Shown here: piece by piece, positions 1-9,882 of the stretch | Numbering within the stretch: position 1 is the stretch's first letter | How the letters are laid out: the number at the start of each line of letters is the position of its first letter | Origin: Pseudarthrobacter sp. Fe7 | Lineage (GTDB): Bacteria > Actinomycetota > Actinomycetes > Actinomycetales > Micrococcaceae | Direction of reading: 5' to 3' | DNA length: 64,000 nt | Assembly (NCBI GenBank): GCA_024372495.1 | Contig: CP099977.1 | Location: 3,472,001-3,536,000 of the forward strand | Program-made: the position numbers and the translations under genes | The notes under the pieces: model-generated | Told to the model about the DNA's origin: nothing | What the model saw: the letters and a program-made list of their open reading frames with translations, nothing else | Databases searched by the model: none

Positions 1-1203
1 GATGGCCCAGCCGGTTTCGGTCTGCCACCAGTGGTCCACTACCGGCACGCCGAGGACCCGCGATGCCCAGTGGAAAGTGTCGGTGTCCAGACGCTCGCCG
101 GCGGCGAAGAGTGTCCGCAGGCTGGAGACATCGTAGTTTTCCAGCAGGGCTGCCTCCGGATCGGCCTTGCGGATGGCCCGCAGCGCCGTGGGAGCGGTGA
201 ACAGCACGTTGACCCGGTGGTCCTGGACAACGCGCCAGAACGCCCCGGCGTCAGGGGTGCCCACCGGCTTGCCCTCGTACATCACGGTGGTGGCACCGGC
301 CAGCAGCGGCCCATAGACGATGTAGGAGTGTCCCACCACCCAGCCAACGTCGGAGGCGGTCCACATCACGTCACCGGGACCGATGTCATAGATGTTCTCC
401 AGGGTCCAGCGCAGGGCGACGGCGTGGCCGCCGTTGTCCCGCACCACGCCCTTGGGCGCTCCGGTGGTCCCGGAAGTGTAAAGGATGTACAGCGGGTCGG
501 TGGCCTGCACCGCGACGGGGGCCGCGGGCGTGGCCGATGCCATGGCGGTGTCCCAGTCCAACCAGCCGGCGTAGTCCGCGGCCGCCGACGCGAAGCCATC
601 GCGGGCTTTGACCAGGACGGGGATATCAGGCGTGCCGGCCAGGCCGAGGGCCTCCGCGACCGCTGGCAAGTACTCGATGCGCCGGGCTGGTTCGATGCCG
701 CCCGATGCCGTGACTACCGCGGCGGGGGCGGCGTCGCGGATCCGCGCGGCGAGTTCCTTGGGCGCGAAGCCGCCAAAAACCACCGAGTGGACCGCGCCCA
801 GGCGTGCGGTGGCCAGCATGGCGATGGCTGCCTCCGGGATCATCGGCATGTAGATCACCACCCGGTCGCCCTTGCCTACGCCGTGACTCTGCAGCACGCC
901 GGCAAAGCGGGCAACGGCGTCCGTGAGTTCAGCGTAGGTGTAGCGCTGCTGTGTTCCCAGCATGGCTGAATCGTGGATCAGGGCATCCTGCCCTCCGCGG
1001 CCCTCTGCAACGTGCCGGTCCAGCGCGTTGTAGCAGGTGTTCAGCTGCCCGTCCGGGAACCAGCCGTAAAGGGGCGCCCGGCTGGAGTCCAGGGCCTGGC
1101 CTGGCGGTGAGGTCCAGGAGATTTTTCGGGCTGCTTCCAGCCAGAAATCCTCGGGCTGTTCGACGCTGCGCTGATAGCTGTCCCGGTAGCTGTTGGTGAC
1201 CAT
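1..1203 (-). CDS. prpE: propionate-CoA ligase, 3' part missing at window edge
   Basis: This is an AMP-forming acyl-CoA synthetase that makes propionyl-CoA from propionate, ATP and CoA in the cytosol. One frame stays open from ATG at 1203 to the window edge, giving 401 codons of a family that usually has about 630. The start is MVTNSYRDSY. The acetyl/propionyl-CoA synthetase N-terminus, a GGFAPKELAARI stretch and a YTSGTTGAPKGVVR phosphate-binding loop (from about residue 265) follow in order, and WWQTETGWAI lies at the edge. The GIEPARRIEYLP segment is more typical of PrpE than of acetyl-CoA synthetase. The gene is divergent from gntR-prpDBC across a 171-base gap, which supports propionate rather than acetate as substrate. 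The C-terminal domain with the regulatory lysine lies outside the window. Confidence 0.85.
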   Translation of the reverse strand, partial: MVTNSYRDSYQRSVEQPEDFWLEAARKISWTSPPGQALDSSRAPLYGWFPDGQLNTCYNALDRHVAEGRGGQDALIHDSAMLGTQQRYTYAELTDAVARFAGVLQSHGVGKGDRVVIYMPMIPEAAIAMLATARLGAVHSVVFGGFAPKELAARIRDAAPAAVVTASGGIEPARRIEYLPAVAEALGLAGTPDIPVLVKARDGFASAAADYAGWLDWDTAMASATPAAPVAVQATDPLYILYTSGTTGAPKGVVRDNGGHAVALRWTLENIYDIGPGDVMWTASDVGWVVGHSYIVYGPLLAGATTVMYEGKPVGTPDAGAFWRVVQDHRVNVLFTAPTALRAIRKADPEAALLENYDVSSLRTLFAAGERLDTDTFHWASRVLGVPVVDHWWQTETGWAI

Positions 1204-1273
1204 GAGGGTATCCCGTCCACGACGATGTGATGCAGCTCATCGTAGCGGCGGGCGGGACCGCCCACAAGGGTTT

Positions 1274-1345
1274 TGTATACAGTAATAAGTGTCAACCCAC
1301 TATTTTCGAGATTTTGCTGCAATCCAACGGCAGCTGTGTATACAC
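1274..1345. promoter_or_regulatory. paired palindromic operators between prpE and gntR
   Basis: Two copies of the perfect palindrome TGTATACA lie in the divergent prpE/gntR gap, at 1274-1281 and 1337-1344. The second extends to GTGTATACAC at 1336-1345. They are 63 bases apart, close to six helical turns. This arrangement suits a dimeric GntR/FadR-type regulator bound at two sites, and the neighbouring gntR gene is the obvious candidate. The sites and spacing are directly visible; the binding protein is inferred. Confidence 0.6.
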
Positions 1346-1374
1346 TGATGCTGCCACCGAGGAAGGAGGCCACC

Positions 1375-2031
1375 ATGCGCGCCAGTGACAAGGCCTACGC
1401 GGCCCTGCGCGATGACATCATCGAATGGCGCCTGGCGCCCGGCACGGTCCTGGCCGAGGTGGAACAGTCCGAACGACTCGGCGTCTCGCGCACTCCGCTG
1501 CGGGAGGCACTGGGCCGCCTCACGGCGGAAGGGCTGACGACGGCGGGCGGCCGCGGCGTCGTCGTTACCGACATCTCCCTTGAGGACATCGACGAACTGT
1601 TCGAACTGCGCGAAACCCTTGAAGGCAGAGCAGCGGCATTGGCCGCCAGGCGTGGCGACGCCGCCACGTTCGAGCGCCTGCAGCGTGAACTGCTTGACGC
1701 GCCGCGGCTGGTCAGCGGCGACAACCCGGCCCTTCACGACTACTACGAACTGGTGGGCCGGCTTGATACAGCCATCGACGCCGCCATCTCCAACTCCTAT
1801 CTGGCCCAGGCAATGCGAAGCCTGCGTGTGCACCTGGTCCGGATCCGCCGGCTCGCCGCCGACGACGCCGGCCGCCTCACCGCCGCAGCCGCCGAGCACG
1901 CCGCCATCGCGGAAGCCATCGCTGCCGGCAACCCGGGGCTCGCCGAGGCCGCTACCGTCGTCCACCTGCACCGAAGCCTCTCCCACGTCAAAGCAATCCA
2001 CGCATCCCACCCGAAGGAGCATCATGGTTAA
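1375..2031 (+). CDS. GntR family regulator of the propionate genes (FadR/FCD type)
   Basis: This 218-residue transcription factor has an N-terminal winged helix with the recognition segment [13 protein letters not shown] and an all-helical C-terminal FCD effector domain starting near [14 protein letters not shown] proteins bind small carboxylates, so a propionate-derived ligand such as 2-methylcitrate is plausible but not shown. The ATG at 1375 is preferred over upstream in-frame starts because AAGGAGG lies just before it and translation from further upstream would run through the operator. Its TAA overlaps the prpD ATG by eight bases, so regulator and enzyme genes are co-transcribed and probably translationally coupled. 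The gene lies next to paired palindromes, which suggests autoregulation. Confidence 0.85.
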   Translation: MRASDKAYAALRDDIIEWRLAPGTVLAEVEQSERLGVSRTPLREALGRLTAEGLTTAGGRGVVVTDISLEDIDELFELRETLEGRAAALAARRGDAATFERLQRELLDAPRLVSGDNPALHDYYELVGRLDTAIDAAISNSYLAQAMRSLRVHLVRIRRLAADDAGRLTAAAAEHAAIAEAIAAGNPGLAEAATVVHLHRSLSHVKAIHASHPKEHHG

Positions 2032-3544
2032 GGAACACCACGTCCGCGTCTACAAGAGCGAAGAGAACCTGCCCCGCGAGGACCAGCTCGCGTACAAGAT
2101 CGCCCAGGTCGCGGCCGATCCCGTCGCCGTCACCGGCGAAGTGACCGACATGGTGATCAACCGCATCATCGACAACGCATCGGTGGCCATTGCTTCCCTG
2201 AACCGCGCCCCGATTGTCGCAGCCCGCGCCCAGGCGTTGACCCATGGTCCCAGCACCGGCGGGAAGGGTTCCAAGGTCTTCGGCATCGAGGAGCGGGTGG
2301 CTCCGGAATGGGCTGCCTGGGCCAACGGAGTGGCCGTGCGGGAGCTCGACTACCACGACACCTTCCTCGCCGCGGACTACTCCCACCCCGGCGACAACAT
2401 CCCGCCGATCCTCGCCGTCGCCCAGCACGTCGGCTCCAGCGGCCAGGACCTGATCCGCGGCATCGCCACCGGCTATGAGATCCAGGTCAACCTGGTCAAG
2501 GCCATTTGCCTGCACAAGCACAAGATCGACCATGTGGCGCACCTCGGCCCCTCCGCAGCGGCCGGCATCGGCACCCTGCTGGGCCTCGACGTCGAAACAA
2601 TTTTCCAGTCGGTCGGCCAGGGCCTGCACACCACCACCGCCACCCGTCAGTCCCGCAAAGGCGAGATCTCCACCTGGAAGGCGCACGCCCCCGCGTTCGC
2701 CGGCAAGATGGCCGTCGAGTCCGCCGACCGTGCCATGCGCGGCCAGACCTCACCGGTGCCGATCTACGAGGGCGAAGACGGCGTCATCGCCTGGATGCTG
2801 GACGGCCCGGACGCGTCCTACATGGTTCCGCTTCCCACCCCCGGCGAAGCCAAGCGCGCCATCCTGGACACCTACACCAAGGAACATTCCGCCGAATACC
2901 AGGCGCAGGCCTGGATCGACCTGGCCCGCAAGCTGCACCGGGAACACCCCGAGGTCACCGACCCGGCCAACGTCGAATCCGTGCTGATCAAGACCAGCCA
3001 CCACACGCACTATGTGATCGGCTCGGGCGCAAACGACCCCCAGAAGTACAGCCCCACCGCGAGCCGGGAAACGCTGGACCACTCCATCCCGTACATCTTC
3101 ACGGTGGCCCTGCAGGACGGCGCCTGGCACCACGTGGACTCCTACTCCCCCGAACGCGCTGCCCGCCCGGACACCGTGGACCTGTGGCAGAAGGTGACCA
3201 CGGTGGAAGATCCGGAATGGACCCGCCGCTACCACTCGCTGGACATCGCCGAAAAGGCTTTCGGCGGCTCCGTGGAGATCACGCTCAAGGACGGCACTGT
3301 CATCACCGACCAGATCGCCGTCGCCGACGCCCACCCGCTGGGTGCCCGGCCGTTCGCCCGGGAGCAGTACGTCAACAAATTCCGCACCCTCGCCGCAGGG
3401 CTGGTGGAGGAGGCCGAAATCGAAAGGTTCCTCGCCGCCGTCGAACGCCTCCCCGAACTCGCCGCGGGCGAACTGGACCAGCTCAACATCACTGCCGCCC
3501 CCGGGGTTATCGACCTGGCGGCGGCACCGAAGGGACTCTTCTGA
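2024..3544 (+). CDS. prpD: 2-methylcitrate dehydratase
   Basis: PrpD removes water from 2-methylcitrate to give 2-methyl-cis-aconitate in the cytosolic methylcitrate cycle for propionyl-CoA disposal. The intact frame encodes 506 residues, near the usual PrpD length. MmgE/PrpD hallmarks are visible, including [19 protein letters not shown] near residue 105 and [15 protein letters not shown] near residue 165. The start ATG lies inside the end of gntR, and the stop TGA shares its A with the prpB ATG, so gntR, prpD and prpB form a tightly overlapping operon. No frameshift is present in this gene, unlike its two downstream partners. Confidence 0.93.
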   Translation: MVKEHHVRVYKSEENLPREDQLAYKIAQVAADPVAVTGEVTDMVINRIIDNASVAIASLNRAPIVAARAQALTHGPSTGGKGSKVFGIEERVAPEWAAWANGVAVRELDYHDTFLAADYSHPGDNIPPILAVAQHVGSSGQDLIRGIATGYEIQVNLVKAICLHKHKIDHVAHLGPSAAAGIGTLLGLDVETIFQSVGQGLHTTTATRQSRKGEISTWKAHAPAFAGKMAVESADRAMRGQTSPVPIYEGEDGVIAWMLDGPDASYMVPLPTPGEAKRAILDTYTKEHSAEYQAQAWIDLARKLHREHPEVTDPANVESVLIKTSHHTHYVIGSGANDPQKYSPTASRETLDHSIPYIFTVALQDGAWHHVDSYSPERAARPDTVDLWQKVTTVEDPEWTRRYHSLDIAEKAFGGSVEITLKDGTVITDQIAVADAHPLGARPFAREQYVNKFRTLAAGLVEEAEIERFLAAVERLPELAAGELDQLNITAAPGVIDLAAAPKGLF

Positions 3545-4448
3545 TGCTGTACTCAAAAACCACGCCCGAGCAGAAGCGGATCCGCTTCCGGGAACTGCTC
3601 TCTTCCGGCACCATCCAGCAGTTCCCGGGCGCGTTCAGCCCCCTCTCGGCCCGGCTCATCGAGGAGAAGGGCTTCGCCGGGGTCTACATCTCCGGCGCCG
3701 TCCTGGCCAACGACCTGGGCCTGCCGGACATCGGCCTGACCACCCTCACCGAGGTGGCCACCCGCGCCGGGCAGATCGCCCGCATGACGGACCTGCCCTC
3801 GATCGTGGACGCCGACACCGGGTTCGGCGAGCCCATGAACGTGGCCCGCACCATCCAGGAGCCTCGAGAACGCCGGACTTGCAGGATGCCACATCGAGGA
3901 CCAGTTCAACCCGAAGCGCTGCGGCCACCTGGACGGCAAGAACGTGGTGGACCTGGACACCGCCACCAAGCGCATCCGTGCCGCCGCCGACGCCCGACGC
4001 GACCCCAACTTCCTGATCATGGCCCGCACCGACATCCGGGCGACCGACGGGCTGGAAGCGGCGCAGCAGCGGGCCAAGGCCCTCGTTGAAGCCGGCGCAG
4101 ACGCGATCTTCCCGGAAGCCATGAAGGACCTCAGCGAGTTCAAGGCCATCCGGGATGCCGTGGACGTGCCGATTCTGGCGAACATGACCGAGTTCGGCAA
4201 GAGCGCGTTGTTCACCGTGGACGAGCCTGGCCGGCGTCGGCGTCAACATGGTCATTTACCCGGTAACGCTGCTCCGTAGTGCCATGGGTGCTGCTGAGCG
4301 TACTCTGGAATCGATCAAATCCGACGGCACCCAGGAGGCACAGGTCCCAAGCATGCTGACCCGTGCCCGGCTCTACGACCTCGTTGACTATGAGGCCTAC
4401 AACCACTTTGACACCGGGGTGTTCAATTTCCGGATCCCCGGAACCTGA
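3544..4448 (+). CDS. prpB: 2-methylisocitrate lyase, frame broken twice at AGCT sites
   Basis: PrpB splits 2-methylisocitrate into pyruvate and succinate. Three reading frames carry consecutive parts of one protein of the isocitrate lyase/PEP mutase fold. The start [12 protein letters not shown] leads into FPGAFSPLSARLIEEKGF, a SIVDADTGFG metal-binding segment, a CHIEDQFNPKRCGHLDGK-like active-site stretch and IMARTD. The breaks are at 3860-3864 (GAGCCTC for GAGCTC) and 4224-4228 (GAGCCTGG for GAGCTGG). Removing one C at each gives exactly 300 codons plus stop. The start overlaps the prpD stop. The indels look like assembly error, because the protein is otherwise perfectly conserved. Confidence 0.85.
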
Positions 4449-4521
4449 CATCCCCCTGACACCACTCCGGAATGCCGGCAGCTGCCGGACACCAGGCTTT
4501 AGGAACAAAGGAGTTTCAGCA

Positions 4522-5662
4522 ATGGCTGAAAATGAGATCAAAAAGGGCCTTGCCGGCGTCGTGGTGGACTACACCGCGGTCTCCAAGGTCAACCCTGACA
4601 CGAACTCCCTGCTGTACCGGGGCTATCCCGTCCAGGAGCCTGGCGGCGAGGTGCAGCTTCGAGGAGGTGGCCTACCTGCTGTGGAATGGGGAACTGCCCA
4701 CCAAGGAACAGCTCGCGGAGTTCGCCGCCAGGGAGCGCGCCGGGCGCGCCCTCGATCCGGTGGTCAAGCAGGTCATCGATGCCTTGCCGGTGACCTCGCA
4801 CCCGATGGATGTCTGCCGGACCGCGGCCTCCGTGATGGGCGCCCGCCATCCGCTGGCCGAGGACTCGTCCCGGGAGGCCAACATGGCCAAGGCTGTGGAC
4901 CTTTTCGCGGCCATGCCGGCGGTAGTCGCCTACGACCAGCGCCGCCGCCACGGCCAGGAACTCGTCGAGCCGCGCGACGACCTGGGCTATTCGGCGAACT
5001 TCCTGTGGATGGCCTTCGGCGAGGAACAGGTTCCTGAGGTGGTGGAGGCCTTCAACGTCTCGATGATCCTGTACGCCGAGCACTCCTTTAACGCGTCCAC
5101 TTTCACGGCCCGGGTCATCACCTCAACGCTCTCCGACCTGCACTCCGCGGTGACGGGCGCGATCGGGGCCTTGAAGGGTCCACTCCACGGCGGGGCGAAC
5201 GAGGCAGTAATGCACACCTTCGACGAGATCGGCATCCGGCAGGAGGAGTCGCTCGAGGAGGCGGCGGCCCGGGCGAAGGCCTGGATGGAGGACGCCCTGG
5301 CGAAGAAGAAGAAGGTCATGGGCTTCGGCCACCGCGTCTACAAGCACGGCGATTCCCGGGTGCCCACCATGAAGGCGGCCCTCGACAAGATGATTGCGCA
5401 CTACGGCCGCCCGGAGTTGCTGGGGCTGTACAACGGCCTGGAGACGGCAATGGACGAGGCAAAAGCCATTAAACCGAACCTCGACTACCCGGCCGGACCC
5501 ACCTACCACCTGATGGGCTTTGATACGCCAACGTTCACTCCCCTGTTCGTTGCCAGCCGGATCACCGGCTGGACCGCGCACATCATGGAGCAGCTGGACT
5601 CGAACTCCTTGATCAGGCCGCTGAGCGAATACAACGGTGTGGAGGAACGGCACCTTCCGTAG
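4522..5662 (+). CDS. prpC: 2-methylcitrate synthase, frame broken once at an AGCT site
   Basis: This enzyme condenses propionyl-CoA with oxaloacetate to give 2-methylcitrate and is a short-form citrate synthase. The ATG at 4522 follows AAAGGAG at 4507-4513. One extra C at 4637-4641 (GAGCCTGG) breaks the frame after YRGYPVQE; correction gives 379 residues. Catalytic elements of the family are present, including LHGGANEAV (first histidine) near residue 225, MGFGHRVYKHGDSR (second histidine) and the C-terminal arginine region. The short form and the prpDB neighbours favour methylcitrate over citrate synthase. It is the last gene of the operon and is followed by a hairpin. Confidence 0.87.
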
Positions 5663-5680
5663 CATTTGGCAGGAAGATTA

Positions 5681-5718
5681 CGACGGCGGGTGGGCACTTT
5701 GGTGACCGGCCGCCGTCG
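5681..5718. terminator. hairpin between convergent prpC and Nudix genes
   Basis: CGACGGCGG at 5681-5689 pairs perfectly with CCGCCGTCG at 5710-5718, and the loop is 20 bases. The hairpin lies in the 85-base gap between two converging genes and could end transcription from both sides. There is no strong T tract, so efficiency is uncertain. Confidence 0.5.
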
Positions 5719-5747
5719 GACGTTTAACAGCACGGCACCTGCCGGAC

Positions 5748-6227
5748 TTACTCCAGGAGGCTTTCAGACGACGCGACGGACTCGTTATCGGTGTGCATGG
5801 TGACCACTACATTCACCGTGCCACCTTCCAGCACCACGGGCAGCCAGTGGTCGGCGTCCTGCCACATGCGCTCCACCGGAAGAGCGTCCACGCTGAACCA
5901 CTCAGGCAGGATTTCGTCACTGGGCACCGGATCCCCGCGCCAGGTGCGTGCGGTAAAGAGCCGGGTGGCCATGTTCCACTCCGGCCGCGCCGGGAAGACA
6001 AAGCGGACGGTTCCGGCGTCGGCCAGATCCTCGTGGCGGAGCACTACGGCGGTTTCCTCGAGCACCTCACGGATCACCGCCTGCGCGTCAGTCTCCCCAG
6101 GTTCCACGTGGCCGCCGATGCCCACAATCTTGCCCTTGCCGAAACCCGTCTGCTTCAGTCCCAGCAGTACCTCGGAACCAGTTGGGCCCTCCCGCAGGAG
6201 GAAACAGAGGGTCACTGCGGCGCTCAT
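5748..6227 (-). CDS. Nudix hydrolase, MTH1/8-oxo-dGTPase-like
   Basis: This 159-residue cytosolic Nudix protein carries a Nudix box from about residue 38, GGHVEPGETDAQAVIREV followed by LEET. The preceding TGFGKGKIVGIGG resembles the substrate-pocket strand of MTH1-type enzymes that clean oxidised purine nucleotides. The position usually held by glycine near the end of the box is alanine, a common tolerated variant. It follows xerD with a 10-base gap on the same strand, so it is probably read from the same transcript. The substrate is inferred. Confidence 0.75.
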   Translation of the reverse strand: MSAAVTLCFLLREGPTGSEVLLGLKQTGFGKGKIVGIGGHVEPGETDAQAVIREVLEETAVVLRHEDLADAGTVRFVFPARPEWNMATRLFTARTWRGDPVPSDEILPEWFSVDALPVERMWQDADHWLPVVLEGGTVNVVVTMHTDNESVASSESLLE

Positions 6228-6237
6228 GCCATGCCCC

Positions 6238-7287
6238 CTAACCCAGCGCCCGGGGATGCGCCGCGGCGTAGATCTCCCGCAGTGTATCGGCGGTGACCAG
6301 CGTGTACACCTGTGTGGTGGTCACGGAGGCGTGGCCCAGCAGTTCCTGTACCACCCGGACGTCCGCGCCGCCTTCAAGGAGGTGGGTGGCGAAGGAGTGC
6401 CTCAGCGTGTGGGGCGAAACATCGCGGGTGATGTTGGCCTTCTCGGCCGCCGCTTTCAGGATGGTCCAGGCACTCTGCCGGCTGATTCTGCCGCCGCGGG
6501 CGTTGAGGAACAGCGCCGGCGTGCCCTTCCCCTTGGCGGCGAGCAGTGGGCGTCCGCGGACAAGGTACGCATCGAGCGCCCGTGCGCCGTAGGATCCCAG
6601 GGGCACCAGGCGTTCCTTCGACCCCTTGCCGAACAGTCGGACAATGGCCGGCCCGGATTCCGGCCCGGCAAGGGAGATATCGTCAACGTCAAGTCCCACG
6701 GCTTCACTGATCCTGGCACCGGTGGAGTAGAGGAATTCGAGCAGGGCGCGGTCACGCAGCCCCGTGGCGGTGTCAGTTCCGGCCGCTTCGAGGATGCGGG
6801 TCACTTCGTCAACGCTGATGGCTTTGGGCAGCCGTTTGCCGGCCATGGGCGGATGCACTTCGCTGGCTGGATCCGCAGGCGTATGGCCCTCGAGGGCCCA
6901 GAACTTATGCAGGCCCCTGACGGCCACCACGGTCCGGGCCGCGGAGCGAACGCCCAGGATGGAACCGCCGTCGGACCCGTCGGAGAGGGCACGGACGTAG
7001 CCCGTGACGTGGTGCCGGGTGATGTCGCCGGGGCGGCTGCAGCCCGCTTTGGTGAGGTAGCGGGCGTACCGGGCCAGGTCCCGCCGGTAGGCCGCCAGGG
7101 TGTTTGCCGCCAGTCCCCGTTCCACTCCCACGTGTTGGAGGTAATCGGTGATTCCCCGGTCGATCGCGGACGGGATTCCCGCCGGGGCAGCGGCGGCGTT
7201 ACGAGCTGCTTCGACCACAGGCGCGGGTTCGGCCACAGCTGCCGCTTCAGCCACAGGTGCCGCGTGAGCCGAAGGACCCGGAACCAT
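6238..7287 (-). CDS. xerD: tyrosine recombinase XerD
   Basis: XerD works with XerC at the chromosomal dif site to resolve chromosome dimers. The protein has an alanine-rich leader of about 40 residues, a SAM-like core-binding domain (about 42-130) and a catalytic domain. All catalytic residues can be placed: R192 in [10 protein letters not shown]224 in GKGSKERL, H293 and R296 in [10 protein letters not shown]319 in LLGHAS and nucleophile Y328 in TTTQVYTLV. The ATG overlaps the upstream Nudix stop as TAATG, so translation is probably coupled. The leader is longer than in typical 300-residue XerD, so an internal start is possible. The Nudix neighbour and pyrG beyond match the actinobacterial order pyrG-nudix-xerD. 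Confidence 0.9.
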   Translation of the reverse strand: MVPGPSAHAAPVAEAAAVAEPAPVVEAARNAAAAPAGIPSAIDRGITDYLQHVGVERGLAANTLAAYRRDLARYARYLTKAGCSRPGDITRHHVTGYVRALSDGSDGGSILGVRSAARTVVAVRGLHKFWALEGHTPADPASEVHPPMAGKRLPKAISVDEVTRILEAAGTDTATGLRDRALLEFLYSTGARISEAVGLDVDDISLAGPESGPAIVRLFGKGSKERLVPLGSYGARALDAYLVRGRPLLAAKGKGTPALFLNARGGRISRQSAWTILKAAAEKANITRDVSPHTLRHSFATHLLEGGADVRVVQELLGHASVTTTQVYTLVTADTLREIYAAAHPRALG

Positions 7288-7946
7288 TAGCGCTGGCTTG
7301 GGTGTGCGGGCCAGGAGGCGTCGGCGGGGCGAAGTCCCTCGTAGCCGCCTGCCCGGGCGGCCGCGGCGGCAAGAATCCCGACGACGGCGGACGGGTTATG
7401 CAGGCGGCCGGCCAGCACGGAGGTCACGGCATCGTCCAGGCTGAGCCAGTGGAACTCAATCTCCGCTTCCTCATCCGTCCGCTCGTGGCGGTCGTGATGA
7501 GGTACCTCCGTGAGATCCCGGGCCAGGTAGATCCGGATGGCCTCGCTGGAGGATCCCGGTGAATTGAAGACATCGGCCAGCACGTTCCAGGTCCCGGCAG
7601 CCAGGTCCGCTTCCTCAGCGAGCTCCCGGGCCGCACCCACCACGAAGTCCTCGCCTTCGACGTCCAACAGGCCCGCGGGGACCTCCCATAAATCCATACC
7701 CACGGGGTGCCGGTACTGCTTCAGAAGCAGGATCTGGCCTTCGTCATTCATGGGCAGGACAGCAACGGCCCCGGGGTGGTCGATGTAGTCACGGGTGAGG
7801 GCGTCCCCGGATTCGGAGAGCTGGAAAGTGTCACTGACGACGTCCCAGATCCGGCCCTGGTAGACCTTCTGGGTAGACAAAAGACGGCGCGGGCTTGGTG
7901 CATCCGAAACCTGTTTGGCAGGGGTGGCTTCAGGTGTACCAGGCAT
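7287..7946 (-). CDS. Nudix hydrolase, ADP-ribose pyrophosphatase type
   Basis: This 219-residue Nudix enzyme probably splits ADP-ribose or similar sugar nucleotides. The Nudix box lies at about residues 91-115, with [19 protein letters not shown] then AEEADL. It is preceded by [20 protein letters not shown], the usual lead-in of ADP-ribose pyrophosphatases. The ATG at 7946 is chosen because AAAAGGA stands 8 bases upstream; longer in-frame extensions would overlap pyrG. It sits 25 bases after pyrG and its stop overlaps the xerD start. Confidence 0.82.
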   Translation of the reverse strand: MPGTPEATPAKQVSDAPSPRRLLSTQKVYQGRIWDVVSDTFQLSESGDALTRDYIDHPGAVAVLPMNDEGQILLLKQYRHPVGMDLWEVPAGLLDVEGEDFVVGAARELAEEADLAAGTWNVLADVFNSPGSSSEAIRIYLARDLTEVPHHDRHERTDEEAEIEFHWLSLDDAVTSVLAGRLHNPSAVVGILAAAAARAGGYEGLRPADASWPAHPSQR

Positions 7947-7971
7947 CGCGCCGTCCTTTTTGTTCTCTTGA

Positions 7972-9676
7972 CTACTTAGCGGTAACGGTACCCGATGCTG
8001 CAGGCACCTCCACCGCGGGTGCAGCCGTGTCGGCGGCGCCCTTCGCGCTTGCACCCTGGTGGTCCAGGGCGGCCTTGACCAGGCCGGCGAACAGCGGGTG
8101 CGGGCGGGTGGGACGCGAGCTCAGCTCGGGGTGCGCCTGGGTGGCGACATAGTACGGGTGGATGTCGGCAGGCAGCTCAACGAATTCGACGAGCTTGCCG
8201 TCCGGGGAGGTGCCGGAGAAGACCAGGCCCTTGTCGGCAATCTGCTGGCGGTACTTGTTGTTGACCTCGTAGCGGTGCCGGTGGCGTTCGCTGACCGTGG
8301 TCTTGCCGTAGGTACCGGCGATGACAGAGCTCTCGTCGAGCTTGGCTTCGTAGAGGCCGAGGCGCATGGTGCCGCCCAGGTCGCCACGGCCTTCCACGAA
8401 CTCCAGCTGCTCTTCCATGGTGGCGATAACCGGGTACTTGGAGTCCGGCTCGAACTCGCTGGAGGAAGCGCCCTCCAGTCCCACCACGTTGCGGGCATAC
8501 TCGATGACCATGCACTGCAGCCCAAGGCACAGGCCCAGCACGGGCAGCTTGGTTTCGCGGGCGAACTTGAGGGCGCCCAGCTTCCCTTCGAGGCCGCGGA
8601 TACCGAAGCCGCCCGGCACGCAGATGGCGTCCACGCCGTCGAGCGCCTTAACGGCACCTTCGCGGGTTTCGCATTCATCGGACGGGACCCACCGGATCTT
8701 GACCTTGGCTTCGTTGGCAAAACCGCCGGCACGCAGCGCCTCGGTCACCGAGAGGTACGCGTCCGGAAGGTCGATGTACTTGCCCACCAGGGCAATTTCG
8801 ATCTGGTGCTTCGGGTTGTGCACGGCCTCCAGGAGACGGTCCCAGCCTGGTCCAGTCCACGTCCTTGAACGGGAGGTCCAGGGCACGGACGATGTAGGAG
8901 TCCAGGCCCTGGCTATGCAGGGTTTTGGGGATGTCGTAGATGCTCGGGGCGTCCGGGCAGCCGATGACGGCCTCGAGGTCGACGTCGCACATGCGGCCGA
9001 TCTTGGCGCGCATGGCCTCGGGGATCTCGCGGTCGGACCGGATGACGATCGCTTCCGGCTGGATGCCGATGGAGCGCAGGGCGGCCACCGAGTGCTGGGT
9101 GGGCTTGGTCTTCAGTTCCTGCGACGGTCCGATGTACGGGACCAGGGAGACGTGGACGAAGAAGACGTTGCCGCGGCCCACGTCCTGGCGGACCTGGCGG
9201 GCCGATTCGAGGAATGGCTGCGATTCAATATCGCCAACGGTGCCGCCGATTTCGGTGATGATGACGTCCGGGGCGTTCTTGCCCTCGGCGGGCAGGCGCA
9301 TGCGGCGCTTGATTTCATCCGTGATGTGCGGGATGACCTGGACGGTGTCGCCGAGGTATTCACCACGCCGTTCCTTGGCGATCACCGTGGAGTACACCTG
9401 GCCGGTGGTCACGTTCGCGGAACCTTCGAGGTTCTCGTCGAGGAAGCGCTCGTAGTGCCCGATGTCCAGGTCCGTCTCGGCGCCGTCGTCAGTGACGAAG
9501 ACTTCACCGTGCTGGAAGGGGTTCATTGTGCCCGGATCCACGTTCAGGTAGGGATCGAGCTTCTGCATCGTTACGGACAAGCCGCGCGCCCGGAGCAGGT
9601 GACCGAGGCTGGAGGCCGTCAGTCCCTTGCCGAGCGAGGACGCCACACCGCCGGTGACGAAGATGTGCTTGGTCAT
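7972..9676 (-). CDS. pyrG: CTP synthase, frame broken once at an AGCT site
   Basis: PyrG aminates UTP to CTP using glutamine and ATP, the last step of de novo CTP synthesis, and is essential. The start [18 protein letters not shown] contains the synthetase P-loop. The C-terminal half is a class I glutamine amidotransferase with nucleophile Cys in GLCLGLQ and the HPE segment of the triad. An extra base at 8844-8848 (CAGCCTGG on the + strand) splits the two domains into different frames. Removing it joins DVDWT to [12 protein letters not shown] and gives 567 residues. The last 25 residues are an alanine/threonine-rich tail beyond the usual end. Start choice rests on conservation, since no clear ribosome site is seen. 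Confidence 0.92.
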
Positions 9677-9882
9677 CTTGGAGGACCCCGGGAACCGGGA
9701 ATTTACACGGGAATTTGATCGCTGCACCACGGAGTTCGAGCCTATCATCAATTGAGCCTTCCACGGGTCGTACGGAACCTGCGCCCAAGCGTTCCAGTCT
9801 GCTGGGCCGCGGCCCCCGAATCAAGGGCTGTCCACCCCCAGCCGGGAGGGCCGTGTCGCCTTGTTCTGCGGTGTCTTCCCTG

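Noticed and set aside
3860..4228. Programmed frameshifting in prpB at the GAGCCTC and GAGCCTGG sites
   Set aside because: The same change occurs in about two dozen unrelated genes, with no slippery heptamer or downstream structure. Sequencing error explains it better.
6238..7287. Phage or integrative-element integrase
   Set aside because: The sequence, length and neighbours (pyrG, Nudix) fit housekeeping XerD. No att site, tRNA or phage gene is adjacent.
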